NCBI RefSeq assembly: GCF_000524195.1
Contig: NW_020170459.1
Coordinates: forward strand, 318,643-382,642
Direction: 5' to 3'
Origin: Echinococcus granulosus
Lineage: Eukaryota; Platyhelminthes; Cestoda; Cyclophyllidea; Taeniidae
DNA length: 64,000 nucleotides
Every line of letters starts with the position of its first letter. Positions within the stretch are counted from its first letter, which is position 1. The position numbers and the translations under genes were made by a program. The notes beneath the pieces were generated by a model. It saw nothing but the letters and a program-made list of their open reading frames with translations, was not told the origin of the DNA and searched no databases. Below, one piece after another: positions 25,701 to 39,900 of this stretch.

Positions 25701-25845
25701 TTCCGAGTAAATAGGAATGCTCTCAAGAACCCCAACTGCAGAAATCAAGAAGTAAGACCTTGGGTAGTAGGGGTTTCTAATGTTGGTAATGTAGGCAAGG
25801 GGTACGGCATGAACACGCATCTGCCGACTGGACTGCTACAGTTTA
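19714..25845. other. Intergenic, no supported gene
   Basis: Open frames are short, overlap on both strands and lack domains, codon bias or paired splice sites. One segment (about 25230-25400, plus) reads like a possible exon after an AG at 25229, rich in R, W and L, but no partner exons were found. Nothing else recognisable. Confidence 0.55.
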
Positions 25846-26118
25846 GAATGATCACCGCACCAAAGTATTGATGCCATTCATCGGTGGAGTCCATTCAGTA
25901 GAATCCAAGTTATGAAAAAAGCAGAAGGAAACGCACTTTCGTTGATTAAACCGACTTTGTTTGAGAGAAAGTCAAGAAAGAGAGGCACAATACTGGGCAA
26001 GTCCATGCAGGTAGGCGGTTCAGAGGAGGCATTGGTGAAATACATCACGCCCCCTCAACAGGAAGTTGCAGACTATGAGGACCTGAAAGAAGCATTAAAA
26101 GATGAGAATTTTCTTTAA
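25846..26118 (+). CDS. Unidentified short ORF, possible terminal exon or small gene
   Basis: The frame is open from just after a TGA near 25846 to TAA at 26116-26118. The first in-frame ATG, at 25912, gives 68 residues. The product is lysine/glutamate-rich and soluble, with the C-terminus DYEDLKEALKDENFL predicted helical. A canonical AATAAA lies six bases past the stop (26124-26129), the arrangement expected for a 3' end. No family recognised. It could be the last exon of a gene whose upstream exons I could not find, a single small gene, or chance. Confidence 0.35.
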
Positions 26119-26123
26119 ATTCA

Positions 26124-26129
26124 AATAAA
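26124..26129 (+). promoter_or_regulatory. Candidate polyadenylation signal AATAAA
   Basis: Canonical hexamer just downstream of the stop codon at 26118. Its position suits the short plus-strand ORF, but in AT-rich DNA the hexamer also arises by chance. Confidence 0.3.
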
Positions 26130-26546
26130 TTAAGAAACGGAACAATACAAAATTGAATGCGGAGACTAGGTGTTCAAAGTAAAGAGCTCCTCTAATTCTT
26201 TCCTTACTAAAGAATAGGCAAGTTAGTAACTATCACCAAGGCGGCAGGATTTTCGGCCGCGATTTGGGCATGAATTCTGATTGATCAGTTTAAGTCACGA
26301 GTAAAATGAACTCAGATTCGAGCATTTCATAGTTGTGCAGCGCCAAGTTACTCTTCCAAGACCCCAGCAGGCATACGAGTCTGGAAGCAGTTTTCTGCAA
26401 GTGTGAAGCAGAAGCTGCAGGGCTAGCATCATCGATGACAAACAGAGCTCCAGTCCAACACTGTGGGGATATTTTCAAGCTCAGAAAAGTAGTCATTTTG
26501 ACGGTCTGTAAGTTTCCTCTTGAGAGTCGAATTTCACACTTCCGTT

Positions 26547-26646
26547 NNNNNNNNNNNNNNNNNNNNNNNNNNNNNNNNNNNNNNNNNNNNNNNNNNNNNN
26601 NNNNNNNNNNNNNNNNNNNNNNNNNNNNNNNNNNNNNNNNNNNNNN
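26547..26646. other. Assembly gap (100 N)
   Basis: A run of exactly 100 N, the usual placeholder for a gap of unknown length. Order and distance across it are not guaranteed. Confidence 0.99.
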
Positions 26647-27836
26647 GGCCTGGAACTCCAGAAGACTAGCCGGCAGGCACATACGCACGCGCCGTACTCC
26701 CAGTGTGCCTACGCTACTGGCACTAGGAGCCTCCTGACTGAAGTTCTCACCTTAGTTCTTCTGGACGAGATCTCGACAGTGACCGTGATCACACACGTAC
26801 AAAGCAGTTCATGACAGAATAACGGGAGATTGAAAAGGTCTACAGGTAAACACGAATCTCTGACATTCAATAACCTGATGGTAAGGGATGGAATTTCTCG
26901 TTTATAAAGTGTGAAGAATTCTCACTTGCGACTTTCCTTCTTGAGTAAGAGAATAAGAGGAAGATCTCAGGCAGCAGTTCGATAGATTGTGATAAGATAT
27001 CAATGCCACCAGTGCGAATGGCTCTAATCACGGAATTAACACTTCTGTAGTATCTCAATAGCCACTTAAGTCTTATTAATTGGTAGAAGCGGTGTAATGG
27101 CTACCCAAAACTTATGAATGATGGCACCACTCAACACTATACGAAAGTCAAGCCCATTGGCTTTACAAATTGGATTGACAAGGAATCACCTAGAGATGGA
27201 ATATTCAATGTGACTTCCACTAAATATAATTAAGACAGAAAGATCAGTACAAAATCCCACAGACTATGATGATTAGGCACTATCACGTAACCGAACGAAG
27301 AAGCTAAAATGTTGCGACAGCGGAAAAGGCCATCCATTCCAAAATGTAAGCACCAATACAACAATCGAGACTTTAAAAAGCCTGAGAAATGACCCACATA
27401 GAAACCTTGCAGTATATCTAAACATATCCAAAGAGAATGATTCCCGGGATTTTCTTCATTCTGCATGAGAATTCAAATTGGATCCAGTAACGATGACGAT
27501 TATTATTTATCTCAAGGAACGTCATCTCCTGTACCCCATTCAAGCTTCAATAGCACCTCTCAAATGACTTTTTTCATACAGCAATCATGCATTGAGAATA
27601 TGATTACTAAATTGTCTTCGTTCATCGGCTCAAATAGTACCACAGTGAATAAAACCGAGGCACAACGGCATGACGCATTGTTACAACATCAAAAAATTCT
27701 ACCATCCCCATGTCCAGCCTGCACACAAAAGTAGACTCGTATTTTGAGAGTAAAATTCCAATGTTCTATTCGATTAGGCTGCATGGAACGATGTTTGTAA
27801 ATGCTTCTACGCGGGCCTTCCCAACTTCTCTTCACG

Positions 27837-27940
27837 TCAGTAACACGAAGATCGGCCCACACTAGTCCCCCGACCCTTTTGTATTTCAAATAGTGAAGCG
27901 ACTTCCATATTTGCAAACCTTGGAGCGCCTGCAGGACCAA
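27837..27940 (-). other. Candidate terminal exon of the unidentified gene
   Basis: After the acceptor ccttag, 34 codons are open to a TGA at 27839-27837 in the phase set by the upstream exon (GPAGAPRFANMEVASLFEIQ ...). A rival terminal exon at 26505-26429 (acceptor acttacag; DYFSELENIPTVLDWSS ... stop) fits the same phase. Sequence alone does not decide between them; alternative 3' ends are possible. Confidence 0.35.
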
Positions 27941-30900
27941 CTAAGGTGCTGTATGAGCGGGACTCATAAAAGTGACTTTATTCCAAATAAACAACCAACA
28001 TTCTATAGACAACGCGGAGATTCGCAGTAGGAGAGCTACCAGCCTTGTGCTGAAATACTTAACAAGCTCCTCATTAGTTGCATTAGTATGGCAAGACACG
28101 ATAGCTTACTTCGAGGGATTGAGGAGCGTTGCGGGTAACTGCAGAGACGATGTCCCGCGCCAGTGTCCATGTGATGGTGCCGTGAATAACGAGAATCACC
28201 AGAGGAGCGGCGTAGGGGGCTGGCGCCCGCCGACCCACCACCACTCCACTCATTGCTATGAATTTGCTAAAATAAGAAACAGGAAAGGCCTACTGATTAG
28301 TTGTTGGTAGAAAGTGATAGACCAATATTGAAGCATGATGAAACTAAATCAAATTGAAGCGTCTTCCTCTTATTAGAGTTCAAGACACTTTCAAATCTTC
28401 AATAAGGCAATTTCCCCCATTGATCGTAGCCTAGACCATCTAATATTCCACGTTTTATTGTAATCTCGATGGAATGTTACAATGCACACGACATCGTCAA
28501 CACTTCGAAGGATAATTCGTTTGCAGGCAATGACGAGATCGGTCTCGTTGACTTCAAAAAAACTTCATGCTTCCACTAATCTGTTATCATTATCTCGCTA
28601 GGTGAGCCCTTCCTAACCAAACCAAATTGACTCGCAGACCAGCATATACGCAAAAAACCCAACCACCTTTGAGAAAAGACGAATAAGGGGATAGCTGAAC
28701 AGCAACCTGATGATGTGTTACCTAAAGCCGAAGTCCATGGACTTGAACCCCCCTCAACCGAGGGATAGAGAAGACCTGATGACATTTCTACTAACACAAC
28801 CCCAATCGAGTTGAATGATGGCTATAAGATCCTTGAAATATTTCACTCCCGGATCCAAACATCACTACAAACTTGCCGGCGTGGCTTTTGCTAAATTAGC
28901 GCATGGTATTAAGCAGTTTTTAGAAAAAGTAGAGCAAATCGACAAAAAAATTTCCGATAGGTGTTAATACCCTCGAAAATTACATCTATGACAAGCTGGT
29001 TTTCACAGTTTCTCTAACGAAAAAAAAAACAAACTAGATTTGCCTTCATTTTAGCATATGCCCAAGACCTCAACCCACTTCTAATGATTGAAGGGGAAAA
29101 ATGAGCGGAAGTAGATAAAACTCCAAAATTTTCCTAGGAACTTAATCCTGTCACTTATCTGTATTGCCAGTCAAATCAATTTGGCCCTCATTTCAGTAGT
29201 TATGCAAGATTTAAACTACTTTATAAAGGGAAGGGTGGAGAGGGAGCCGACCTGACATTGGAGAGCAGGGTGGGATCACTGCTATCGGAGGCAGTGGAAC
29301 CGGCTGCGGAGACGGTGGATCGATGTCGCAGAGATTGGAGCGCGGACGAAGCGGCAGAGGGCTGATGGTGCGCTGCTGTGAGGTCTTTGAACATCTGCAC
29401 CACCGGCGAGACCAGCTGCGGGAAACCCACGTAGCGTACACTCTCTCTACAGACCACATAAGAGAGAGAATGCATTGAATGAGTGTGCTGCAAGGAGACA
29501 ACAGATGAAGCACCGCAATTTCGACAATCAGATAAGTCCCCACAACCATCGCTTTTAAGTTTAGCCAAAAAAGCCACCTTATATTCCATTTATTCAAAGA
29601 CTAAAAACTGTGAATCTTCCATGCTTTCCAGGGATGACATCGACGCCAGTGTTTGTGAGAATCTAAGCACAGCATTCCAACACTTCCAGCCTTAGGATTA
29701 ATTTGTAGGTCAGATATTTGGCATTAAAATCTTGGAATGTCTGATGCGATAGCCAAAATAGTATTCCGGTATCAGTTTCTTATAACATGGTCAATTTAAT
29801 GCAATCATTCATAAAGAACTCACTTTTGTAAAAACTGCTTATAGCAAGCAGTACATCAGAGACGACCGTCTAATAGTCAAAATTAAAATGAAAATTGAGC
29901 TGAATCTTGCAAGTATCCTCCGCATAGCACGATGTAGAAAACTTAATTGAGCAGGCAAAACTTGCCCATGCAATACCTTCATCAGAACTGTGATTAATGA
30001 TCAAAATTAGGAGGATCTAGTGCTTTGCCATGCTACCAAAACCGAAGAAAAAGCCTTTACGCTCTCTGAATATCACACACCAGGGTGAGTGCATCTTTTG
30101 GAAATAAAAGAAGTACTGAAATCGAAGCAATAGAGATAAGACCTGCAAGAGATGCCTGTACCTCATGCCTTTGTCCTTTAATCCCAGTAAAAATTTTTTC
30201 GGGAACAGCCGGTTTGGTAATATTAGCAACGGTACCATGAAAGACGGCAAATTTCGTTTGATTCGGTGAAAATTTAGATCATTTAAGGAATAATAATGGT
30301 CACCAATATCCTCCGAGTTTGGTCATTTAAGTCTTCGAAGATAAGGCAAGATCTACACCAATTGAATCAACAAGCCATATCGGAGACGCGTATGTCAGCT
30401 TCTGACACCTTTCCACTCCTAATCTGAAAGTCCATTCCAGTAAAGTAATAAAACAGTATATGGAAACTACGAAAAGTGGGCAAAACCCATGTGCATCCAA
30501 ACCCAAGGCACCAATCCAAACAGGCAGTCTAATGGGCTTAAAATAAGCCTAGTGAATGAAAGCATTCAAAGCCAACTAACCCAAAGAGTTGGACTGGAAA
30601 TAAGAATTCGTAGGGAATAGACTGCCGACAATGTTCAAATTTTACTTTTGGAGGGAGTCAGGTTAGTAAGATCGCCCGGATGCAAGATTTGAGCCCTGAA
30701 TCAGGCATAATCAAGAAATGATATCCATTTATCAAATGAATAGTCCGAGGGAATACTTCTACACCATTACAATCGGTTAAAGCCTATCTGATTCCACATG
30801 TACTCACGAAAAGCTAGTACTAGCGTTTTAAATAATAAAAACAAGCAAAATTAATGAACAGCCATGAACGATTTTCGCAAATGGTGTACCTAATACTGAT

Positions 30901-33900
30901 TCAGCTGTGGTGGATTCTAGGTGCTAAGAAACTATTTGGAGGTGCTTTTAGCAGCGCTCTCATACATCAATGCCGCCTGTCAGCAGGTAAGGGCACAATC
31001 GACTTGAGTAAAGTCAAAAATCTCCATAAAGTGAATTAAATAAAGAACGAGACACACGGGAAGCTGATTGGTAGGTAAGAAGAGGAATTGAGAGGAACTA
31101 AGGAAATGCCTTCTTCGATGATAATGTGTCCGTTTAAAGGAGTGGAGTCCGTACAAATTTAACGCCGAAAAGCGCCAAAGTGGCTGCAGAGCAATAAAAA
31201 GTAAAAAGAGATTTATTTACATTGTAAAACTGTAAAAGCGACGCAACCTCCAAAAGCATGAGCTTAAACGAAACTATGGAAACTTAGAAGTAATTAGCCA
31301 ATGTATTCATGTTATTTCAAAAGAATTTCAATGGTAACATAACAATTTTTACCAGGGATTTTCATTAGGTGAATTATGCAGGGTTTAATGAAGCACCACG
31401 AGAACTACTTGGCAATTCAGCCTACTCCTCATGACAAAGTAAAGAGCCCTCCTGAGCATAGACAGACAGCACAATCAGATCGCAGTGACAGCAGCTAGCC
31501 AGATGATCTACTGGAAGGTTTACATCACTGTCAGAGACTCAACATCAGATGCATACAATATACAAGTGTAGGTGGGAACGCGCCATGGTCATGCAAAGCA
31601 CTGAAAAAAAAACAAGTTCACGAAAGGAAAGTGCTTGTTGTGAATAAATCATAGCATTTTGCAAGAGGCAGATATCGAAAGTTTGAATATCGGCCAAAGT
31701 TAGACTATTTTTAGGCATAGATCGCACCACCTAGAAAAACGCCAAAAAAGAGCATAAAAGAAGCCAGATAATACAAAAGCCTGATTGGTCAATGAATGCA
31801 CCACGTTATTTGTTTGTTAAACTCTGTTTTGGGAAAGGAGCTCCGCTAATGTACGCTGAGCTCTGGGCCATGCCAGTAACCCCAACATCTCTTCTGTACG
31901 CTGCATATGTAGTGTCCCCTCTCGCCTTCAAGAAATTTTCGGGACGCTATAGTGAGAGTTGATTACTGAGGAAATAGCGAAGTACCGATTAAATTTAAGC
32001 AAACCCAACTTGTTAAACGGGAAAAAAAGCAATAGCATAATTTTCTAAAACCTTTGATATTAGCAACTCTCCTGACTGGGCTAAGGGAACCGTGTGCATG
32101 GAACTAGAATCAAGCAAGGAAATTTCTCGCACAACTCTAATTTCCAAAATCGCTCAATGGTTGGGAGATTTTGATCAATAACAGTCATTTCAAGTAAAAA
32201 TGTATTTTAATGCCCAACGAAAAGGGTGCTATTACCAGGCTCTGAATAGAAATGTAGCCTGATAAAAGTATTCAAAGCAATGATACAACTAATGAGGCAT
32301 TGTAACAGGAAAGTCAGGGTAAGCCAGAAATACAGCCTTATAAAATACGAAAATGCCTAGAAAATCACGACAATTTGTTATTCTATGTAAGATCTTTAGG
32401 TGCAGCAGCGTTATCTATGGGGGCGATATGTATCAATCGAGTGAGCATTGCCCCGGATGATCGGCCCATCCTCACTGCCTGCTGTAAGTTGCCAGCAAAC
32501 ACGTCATTAGTTTTGTTATGAACATTTAACTCCAGGTTATACTGCGGTACGTTAGTATACCTATCCAAAGTCTGCGAAACCAAGTGCAAAAGATGAACGA
32601 ACCAAGATATCTCTTTAAAGAATTGTTGAAAGAAATAGCCTAATCGACGAAAAAAAAAAACAGAAAACGCTGATTACTAAATGACAATAGGGTATCGTCG
32701 CCGAAACTTATCGCTCGAGGGATCCGTGACCATAACTTATGAGCAAAGATTACCAGTTCAAAAAAAACTACTAGTCGGGATATCTCATGCTTGCATTCCA
32801 AAAAGTTAACACTCAACAAGAAAGGAGGAGTAAGGGCATGGGCCTTACCGATAGGCGGGCAGCAAGTGACGTCGGTAGGCTGCGCCCAATAGGCACCGTC
32901 CCATTGATTCAGGGTTGTGCATCTTCAGGAACTTCTCTAATGTCAGCAAACCATAAAAAAATATTTTCATTACTTCCATAAAAACTGCTCAAAAAAGAGT
33001 AAGGGGGACTCACCTAAAGCAGAGCCCTTGAAGGAAGCAGTGGAGGTAGCGGTTTGAAAAATGCTCTGAAAGAGGAGGGGAAGAAGCTGAGAAGAGGAAT
33101 GCCAGGAACCAGTGGAGAGAGTACTTTGTAAACCAGACGCACATCAATAGTGTTGATGAGAGGAGCGTTGGCTCTGGAGTTTGGATTGCAGCCGCGCGAG
33201 GGCAGAAGCCAGATAAACCGGATTAACACGAGTAAAACCTCATCCGGATTGTCTAGTTGGCTGGTAAGGGGTGAAAAAGGTGAATAAACATAAATTACTC
33301 ACTCCACTCACTTAGTTACAAGAGAAAGATTTTCCTAATTAAAGTACTCCGTGGTACGATATCGTAAATATTCCAAAACAGTCAGTTTTTCATTTAATGA
33401 TGTCATATGAGAGATCATAAATGTATTTCAAAAGCTTAATGTAAACCTTAACATCACGCACAATTGGGATATTTCATGTACCCTTTTAAGAGTTACGTCT
33501 ACAGGCTTTATAAAGTGGTCCATTTGCTTTGACGATGATTTATTTGATAACTGAGTGGGGGATAAAACGATCGAAATACATCTGGGGAAATGCATTGCTT
33601 GTGTGATTTATGAGATATCATGTTAAAAAAAACCGAAAGGGATGGACAGGTGGGTGATGAATTACCACGACAAACTTCTTGGCAACCACAATCAAGAGCT
33701 TTGCTTTGATTGATGCAAAAATTAAGGAAAACCCTGACACGATTACCAAAAGATGGGTAATTTTGTTTCGGATTGCGATCCCCGTCCAACTCAGTTGAAC
33801 ACGAGAAAATGAGACATATGATAAAACTTAATGGCTCATACATCCTCCCAAAGACGCCGCAATATGAGGCAGCAAATTCGGAATAATAACATATCCAACA

Positions 33901-36900
33901 GACACAAACCGACGGGCATGTTTAAGTCCCAAAAACTTATGTGTCGGGTGCACGTTGTAAATATGAGTTGAAGGAACGTCATCGACATCACCTCAATACT
34001 AAGTCTGACCCAACTCTACCATGACCAAAAAAGTTGTCCTACAATTAATCAAATCCATATGCGTACACGGTAATACTATAGACCTGTTCAGGAATAAGCA
34101 GGATCTAAGTGAACAAGTTTCATGACAGCCTTCTATCCGTCAAAGTGTGCGTCTACCCAACTGTTAGAGGAGCATGAAAGCAGGCTCCTTGTCGTGAAAA
34201 ATTCACCAATTTTTCGATTATAGAAAAGGAGTTTATAATAAGAACCTTGAAAATATGTGTGCGGTGGAAGCGCTCACCATCTGCTGCAGCACCAGCAGTA
34301 GCAGCAGAAAAAAACATCAAGAAGTCACAAGTGCGAGGTAATGTGGAATGCCTCAAAGAGAAATGAGCCAAGCAAGTGGTGCTACAAAGCAAATCAAGAA
34401 TTGCTAATGTGTGAGCACGGAAACGTTAGGTTTCCAATCAAAAAAGGGAAGAATGGAGACTTTCAAAGAACAGAGACTCCAATTTCGTATTTCCAAACTC
34501 ATCCTTCTCATTGCATGGGTACGTGCATGGCCTTCGGAGCATTGGAGACTATTCCTCCCGTACTTTCTTCTCAATTGCCTTGGGATAGAAAATGAGATCA
34601 ACACACATGAAGCGTATCCCCACGCAATATTGACCAAACAGAGGGAAATCAACCACAGCACGAATTGTGATTGCTCCTAGAAGAAAGTGCCAAGAAAGAG
34701 TCACATAAAAACTCCTGAAGCATCAAGGTGGGAGCGTTCTTCTGAGGTTCTCAATGTTCTAAACAAGAGAACACAAACGACACATAAGGGGATCAATTAG
34801 ATTCATGTAGTCTTCATGATAACTAAATAACCGCAGAAAGCTTTAAATACTTAAATCATTGAAATAATGGCCGTTGCAATCCATTATCACTTCCCAGTAC
34901 AATACAAGCTTGCCAAGTTTACATTTATAAAACGCCTTGGCCCTGGAAGTCAGAAAAAATCTAGCCCCAGCTACCTTCATCCTCCATTTGTCTATTCTAC
35001 TCTTTAATGGTAATGCCGGTTAAAACGATAATCGTTTCCTGAAAAACACTATCAGGGGAACTCGAAGGATGGGGTGAGCCATGTCTCCCTTCTCCCGTCC
35101 TAAACTCCAGATCTCACATATCCCTCCATTTTACTGACCGAACCTGCCAGTTTCTCAAGAAATTCTTCTTGGTAGATAGGATTCAGGCGTAATTACAGCT
35201 TTGCCTTCAGTAGGTAAACAATCAATAGCACAAAAACTCATCAGCAGTCCACCACAAACACAATGTCGAGCAGTGCGTGTCCTAGAAGTGTGGGCTGGGT
35301 AGTGAGTGAATAGTTAAAGGATAACCAATATGCTATGATGCGATGCATTTGTCGCTCAACCAATGTTCCAATGCATTCAAAAGCTATTTCGCATCACAAA
35401 TCAGCAAGAAACCTTCTCGTCCACTGTTAAAGCCTGGCAAGCGGATGATAGCCTTTTGTTGAGCTACCACCACGACTTCCCCTTCATATATGATGTAGCC
35501 ATGAACCAAATGATTCAGTACTCACTGCGCAAATCGTTACTAAAAGTAAATGGGACCATGTGGCGCATCTTGGCTATTAAGAACAGAGGGCCTTCCCGAA
35601 CGTAACAGTTCATCATCTGGCGGTGATCCACAGGAATCATGTCTAAGCCGTGTGCTCTGACACCGCATCTTGCCCAAATGCTATGAATTAAATACGACAT
35701 TCTATGGGGATTCAAAATAACAAAAAAGTGGTAGAGGGAGGGATGAAGACTATCAATGCCTCATAAATCATGTAAACAATCGCATTCTACAGGTCTCCAC
35801 AGCTTGCACTGAGCCATTTCAGTGAGCTATACCGAAGGACACATGAATACTTTGGTAACCTTATTCTTGTAATTGACAGCCGAACAAACGCCGAGCTAAT
35901 GGTCTAGACTTGTCACCCTAATTTCCGCTTTCTATGATAATTCCAAACACTTTAAGAGAAAGATTGCCTGTACTGCTGATGCAGACTTTTGTGCACCAGA
36001 TCGGGCATTTGACACAAGCACAATCAATTTTAGCCATGAAAGATTCACAAGACAAGGATGACTACGGTTTTGGTAGAGATAAATTCCAAGGAAATGCATG
36101 AAAATATCACTGAAAAAGACTTTAAGCCTGCTGATACAAATAGAAACAAGTCTGGTTTGCCTCTCAAGGAGGGTTTCACAAAAACCCTGGAGTTGGCTTC
36201 AGCGATTGGCAAATGAGTGTTGCCAGAAGGTGAAGATGACTTGGAAAGGTGCAAAACCAATTTCAATGATGATGTCCGAACATGGCTTTCAGAGGGAGGG
36301 GAAAGGGAGAGAAATAGAAAAAAAAACACAAGATTCTTACGCCATAAACAGAAGAAAAACCAGTTAATTAGGCTTACATTTAAAAGAGTCCTCTCACAAC
36401 AGCAGCAAACAGCACCAAACACAACGAAAAGGAGAAAAAAATGATGACACTGGTACGAATGAAAAGTTGGGAGGTAGGGATATTAAAGTCGTATCCACGA
36501 TGTCTAGGCTAAGAGGAACAGCCGGAAACACAAGAACCGTAAGTAAACTCAAGCCAAAAACGGAGAAGGGGACGAGTGTGGTGCGGGACGGATCTATGAA
36601 AACAAGCACTTTTGAGGAGAAAAATGGCGATAATAACAAGTTGATACGATGTTAAAAATTGCAACGTGAAAGAAGACAGGCAGAAATGAAGTAACCACGA
36701 AACCACAAGCCTCTATAAAGGAAGTAGTCAAGGGATTGCTCACGAGGCGTCACGAAGAGCGTTAAGGAGGATGGGTCGGCAGTGCTGCAGCCCGTCGTCA
36801 TCGGTGAGAAGAGAGGCATCAGAGGCAGCGTCCTCAGAGTGTGCCAACATCAGTGCGTTTTCATAGCGTCGCAGCAGGCCCTCCACACTGGCGCTGGTGG

Positions 36901-39900
36901 CGGTTGAACCCACTTTAAGCGCTTCGGGGGTTGCCGCTGCCTTTGCCTCCGCCGCGGCAACAGCTAACTCCACCACCGGAAGGTAGTCGTAGCGTTTGCG
37001 TTGGCACAGAATGCTACAATGGAGGTGGTTCATTTGGGGGGTTAGTTTACAAAGACTGAACTGCCTAATGGATGCAGATACTATGATTGTCTGACTTGAT
37101 GACGGAGGGCAATACGGAAAAGCCGCTATTAGATGAGGTCAAAAGGTGGTGCAAAGTACCTTAATCCGAAAACAGGAGGAATGATTCACCCGGAATGTAA
37201 ATGGATAAGACAGCAGCTGGATGCAAAATAGCTTCCATTTGCTTTTACGCTTGCAAATAATTCTGCAATAGGCAAATTTACAAAAAGCTATTTTAAACCT
37301 CAACAGTCTCAACTAACTTAAAAACAGCTCTGGGAATAGCCTGAAAGGGCTCCGCACTCTTTATCAGCTTGTCCACGTCCGGTGTGTTTAAGTTCAATGC
37401 GACGTCAATGAGAGACATTTGGATCAGCTTAATCTCCTCCTAAAACAGGCAACAAAACGAGTCAACGCCCAAAAAAGCGTAGAAGAGAGAAAGCACTTCA
37501 ACCTACAGCCTGTTTTTGGCACAGAAATAGGTCCATTAGTAGCTGCCGTCCCGCCTCCGAGGTGCTTGTGGCCAGAATCATCTGAAGACTCGGAAAGTCC
37601 CTGCTCTTACTGAAGAAGCAGAGAATTGAGATAAGAGGGAAGGAGGCAAAGGTGGGTACCTGAGCCGGCGCCAGTCCACGAGAGTGTGTCCCTCCTCAGA
37701 GCAGGGCAATCGCGTGAAAATCTGGTCAACAATGCTCGCGGAGCGCAGATAGGCATTTACCGCGCTGATTGGGTCCCATTGCCACACATTGTCGATGCAT
37801 ATCACAGTTGCAGACCCGTTGGTCACTTTCTGGTATAAAGGAAACACTCATTTGTCTCCAGGTGGGGAGAACAAATAAAGGACAATTGGTTAAACGTTCT
37901 GCCTTTTCTGCTGTATAAGTGTGCAAAGTTAGCTGGTGAAAGATGTTCAAGGTAAGTCGGGACCTTTGGGTAAAAAATGAGCAAACTTCGAGGAGTGCAG
38001 AATACACTTATTTTTCGACATAATCAGCTGCTACACTTAAAACCTATTCTAGCATCTAACTAACACCCGGCACAAAAAATAGTCCAAATAAAGCATCTTG
38101 GTCAGGGAAAGAAAACTGTCTCAGTAATGAGCATGCGACAGCTTTTCGAAATTGCAAATATTCAAAAATGATTGTGCTGCTTTCACCGTTCCACAGGAAA
38201 CAGATTCAGCTCATGTCCAACATTAGGGTGGATTGGGTGCCCAACAGGCGTTCCATAAGCTAGCTGAATGCTCACAGGAATGGTCATCGAAGCTGAGTTG
38301 GGAACGGAGCTTCCAAAGCCTGGGTCACCACTGACGGAACGACCCTGGAGCCAGTTTCTAAACTGCAACACCATTCCAAAATCCTACTACTAAGCGGGTA
38401 AGCATCCTATCACAGTACTATGCTTGAAGTCCCCTGTACAAATGGGTAATCAGGAGTTTTGAGGTGATTTATTATTCACAAACCATTTCGTGCATCACTA
38501 CGCGCTTTTCGTGCATGCACTGTAACTGGTGCCTGTCATTCTAAGTAACGGCATCTGGATCCGACTGACTCAAGATGCACATGAGTCACTCGCAAAAGAT
38601 ACGCATGTTTTTATGCGCCTTGAAAGGGAGGAACAAGTTGAATTGACTACTGATTATTAAGAATTTTTCAAATTACTCAAGAGTGAGTGGAAAATGGATT
38701 CCCTCCCTAAATACGAGCGTGTTCGATTCAAAGAACGAAAATGCAGAAAAATGTCCAAAATTTAACGGAACCTGCCATTACAACACAGGAAGCATGAAAA
38801 GAAGTATAAAAACACTTACACACGAAGTATGGGAAAAATTACGTAGGCTAATCACTTTAGTTAAGTATACGAGGTCTATGGTACTCATAAAGAGGGTGAC
38901 CGCAAATGGAGCTTGAAAAAACAGAGGAGAAATTGCAAGATATGTGAGAACAAAAGTTACAAGCCCCCAGAATGAGGTATAAAAAATAGTAAGCTGCGGT
39001 AAAGAATATACAGCCCCAAGCAACCCATCATTGCAAATAGTACAATGGATCTTATTCGATTAAAAGCATGCTAAAGTGATTCAGCATCTAAAACTGCGAT
39101 GCTGAAACTCTAGCCCAAAATTTGAGGTCTGCTATTAACGATAATGAAATGAACGGAAAGACGTACTAAGGGCTCAAATGCATCTTGGCGTCGTTTAGAA
39201 TCAACAAGTTGGTCGGCCAACAACGAATCTGGAAAAAAGGAGTATACCTCTGGAGCGACTTCCAACTTCTTGATGAGGCGGTTGACCAAATCACAAAATG
39301 AAGTAATGGAATCCTGGCGAAGTTCACACAACCACGGCGAAAAGAGTGCAGAACTAAACTCAGTGCCAGAAAGAGATTTTGTCACACGCATTAATGGCTT
39401 CTGGTGGACCGAAGGCATCCCTTTTGTTCCCGTTTTCAATCAAAAGGGCTAGGAAGAGTACGAAAAAACACTGCGATCAAAACAATGAGGTTCTTTGCAC
39501 CTAGCTGATATGGCGTCTATAACTTTGGACAGCAGATGAATAAAACGGAAAAGTGAGAGTAGATGGCAGAGTACATAGGTCTGCCCAATTTCACAGTTGA
39601 AAAAGCAGTCTTAATAATCCTAGCCAAGGCTGTACGCACTAAATACCAGCCTTCAGGCAGAAAACGAGTGATAAGTATTAAGGAGCGCACTTATGGTCAA
39701 GATAGAACAGGTAGAGGAGTAAGTGGTGTAATGATAAGAAGAAAGGATGAAAAACATTAATATGTCATAAAAGCGAATATCAGAACCTCCAAGCAAATCC
39801 TTACTGCATTGCCATACATAAAGCAGGTCCCAAATGACCCTGAAGTTCGGAGCCTACGTGATTAGGCCTATAAATTAACAAGTGAACCAAAAGGATATAG

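Noticed and set aside
26290..26737. ORFs reading through the N gap on both strands
   Set aside because: They are open only because N codons are not stops; the gap length is a placeholder.
27465..27734. 89-codon plus-strand ORF rich in Ser/Gln
   Set aside because: No domain, no splice or polyadenylation context, and lies within the 3' region of a minus-strand gene; chance is the simplest explanation.
35526..35680. Exon-like minus-strand segment with catag and gtgagt borders
   Set aside because: Accepts the correct entry phase, but its 155-nt length leaves the next exon out of frame, whereas joining 36744 directly to 33260 is in phase.
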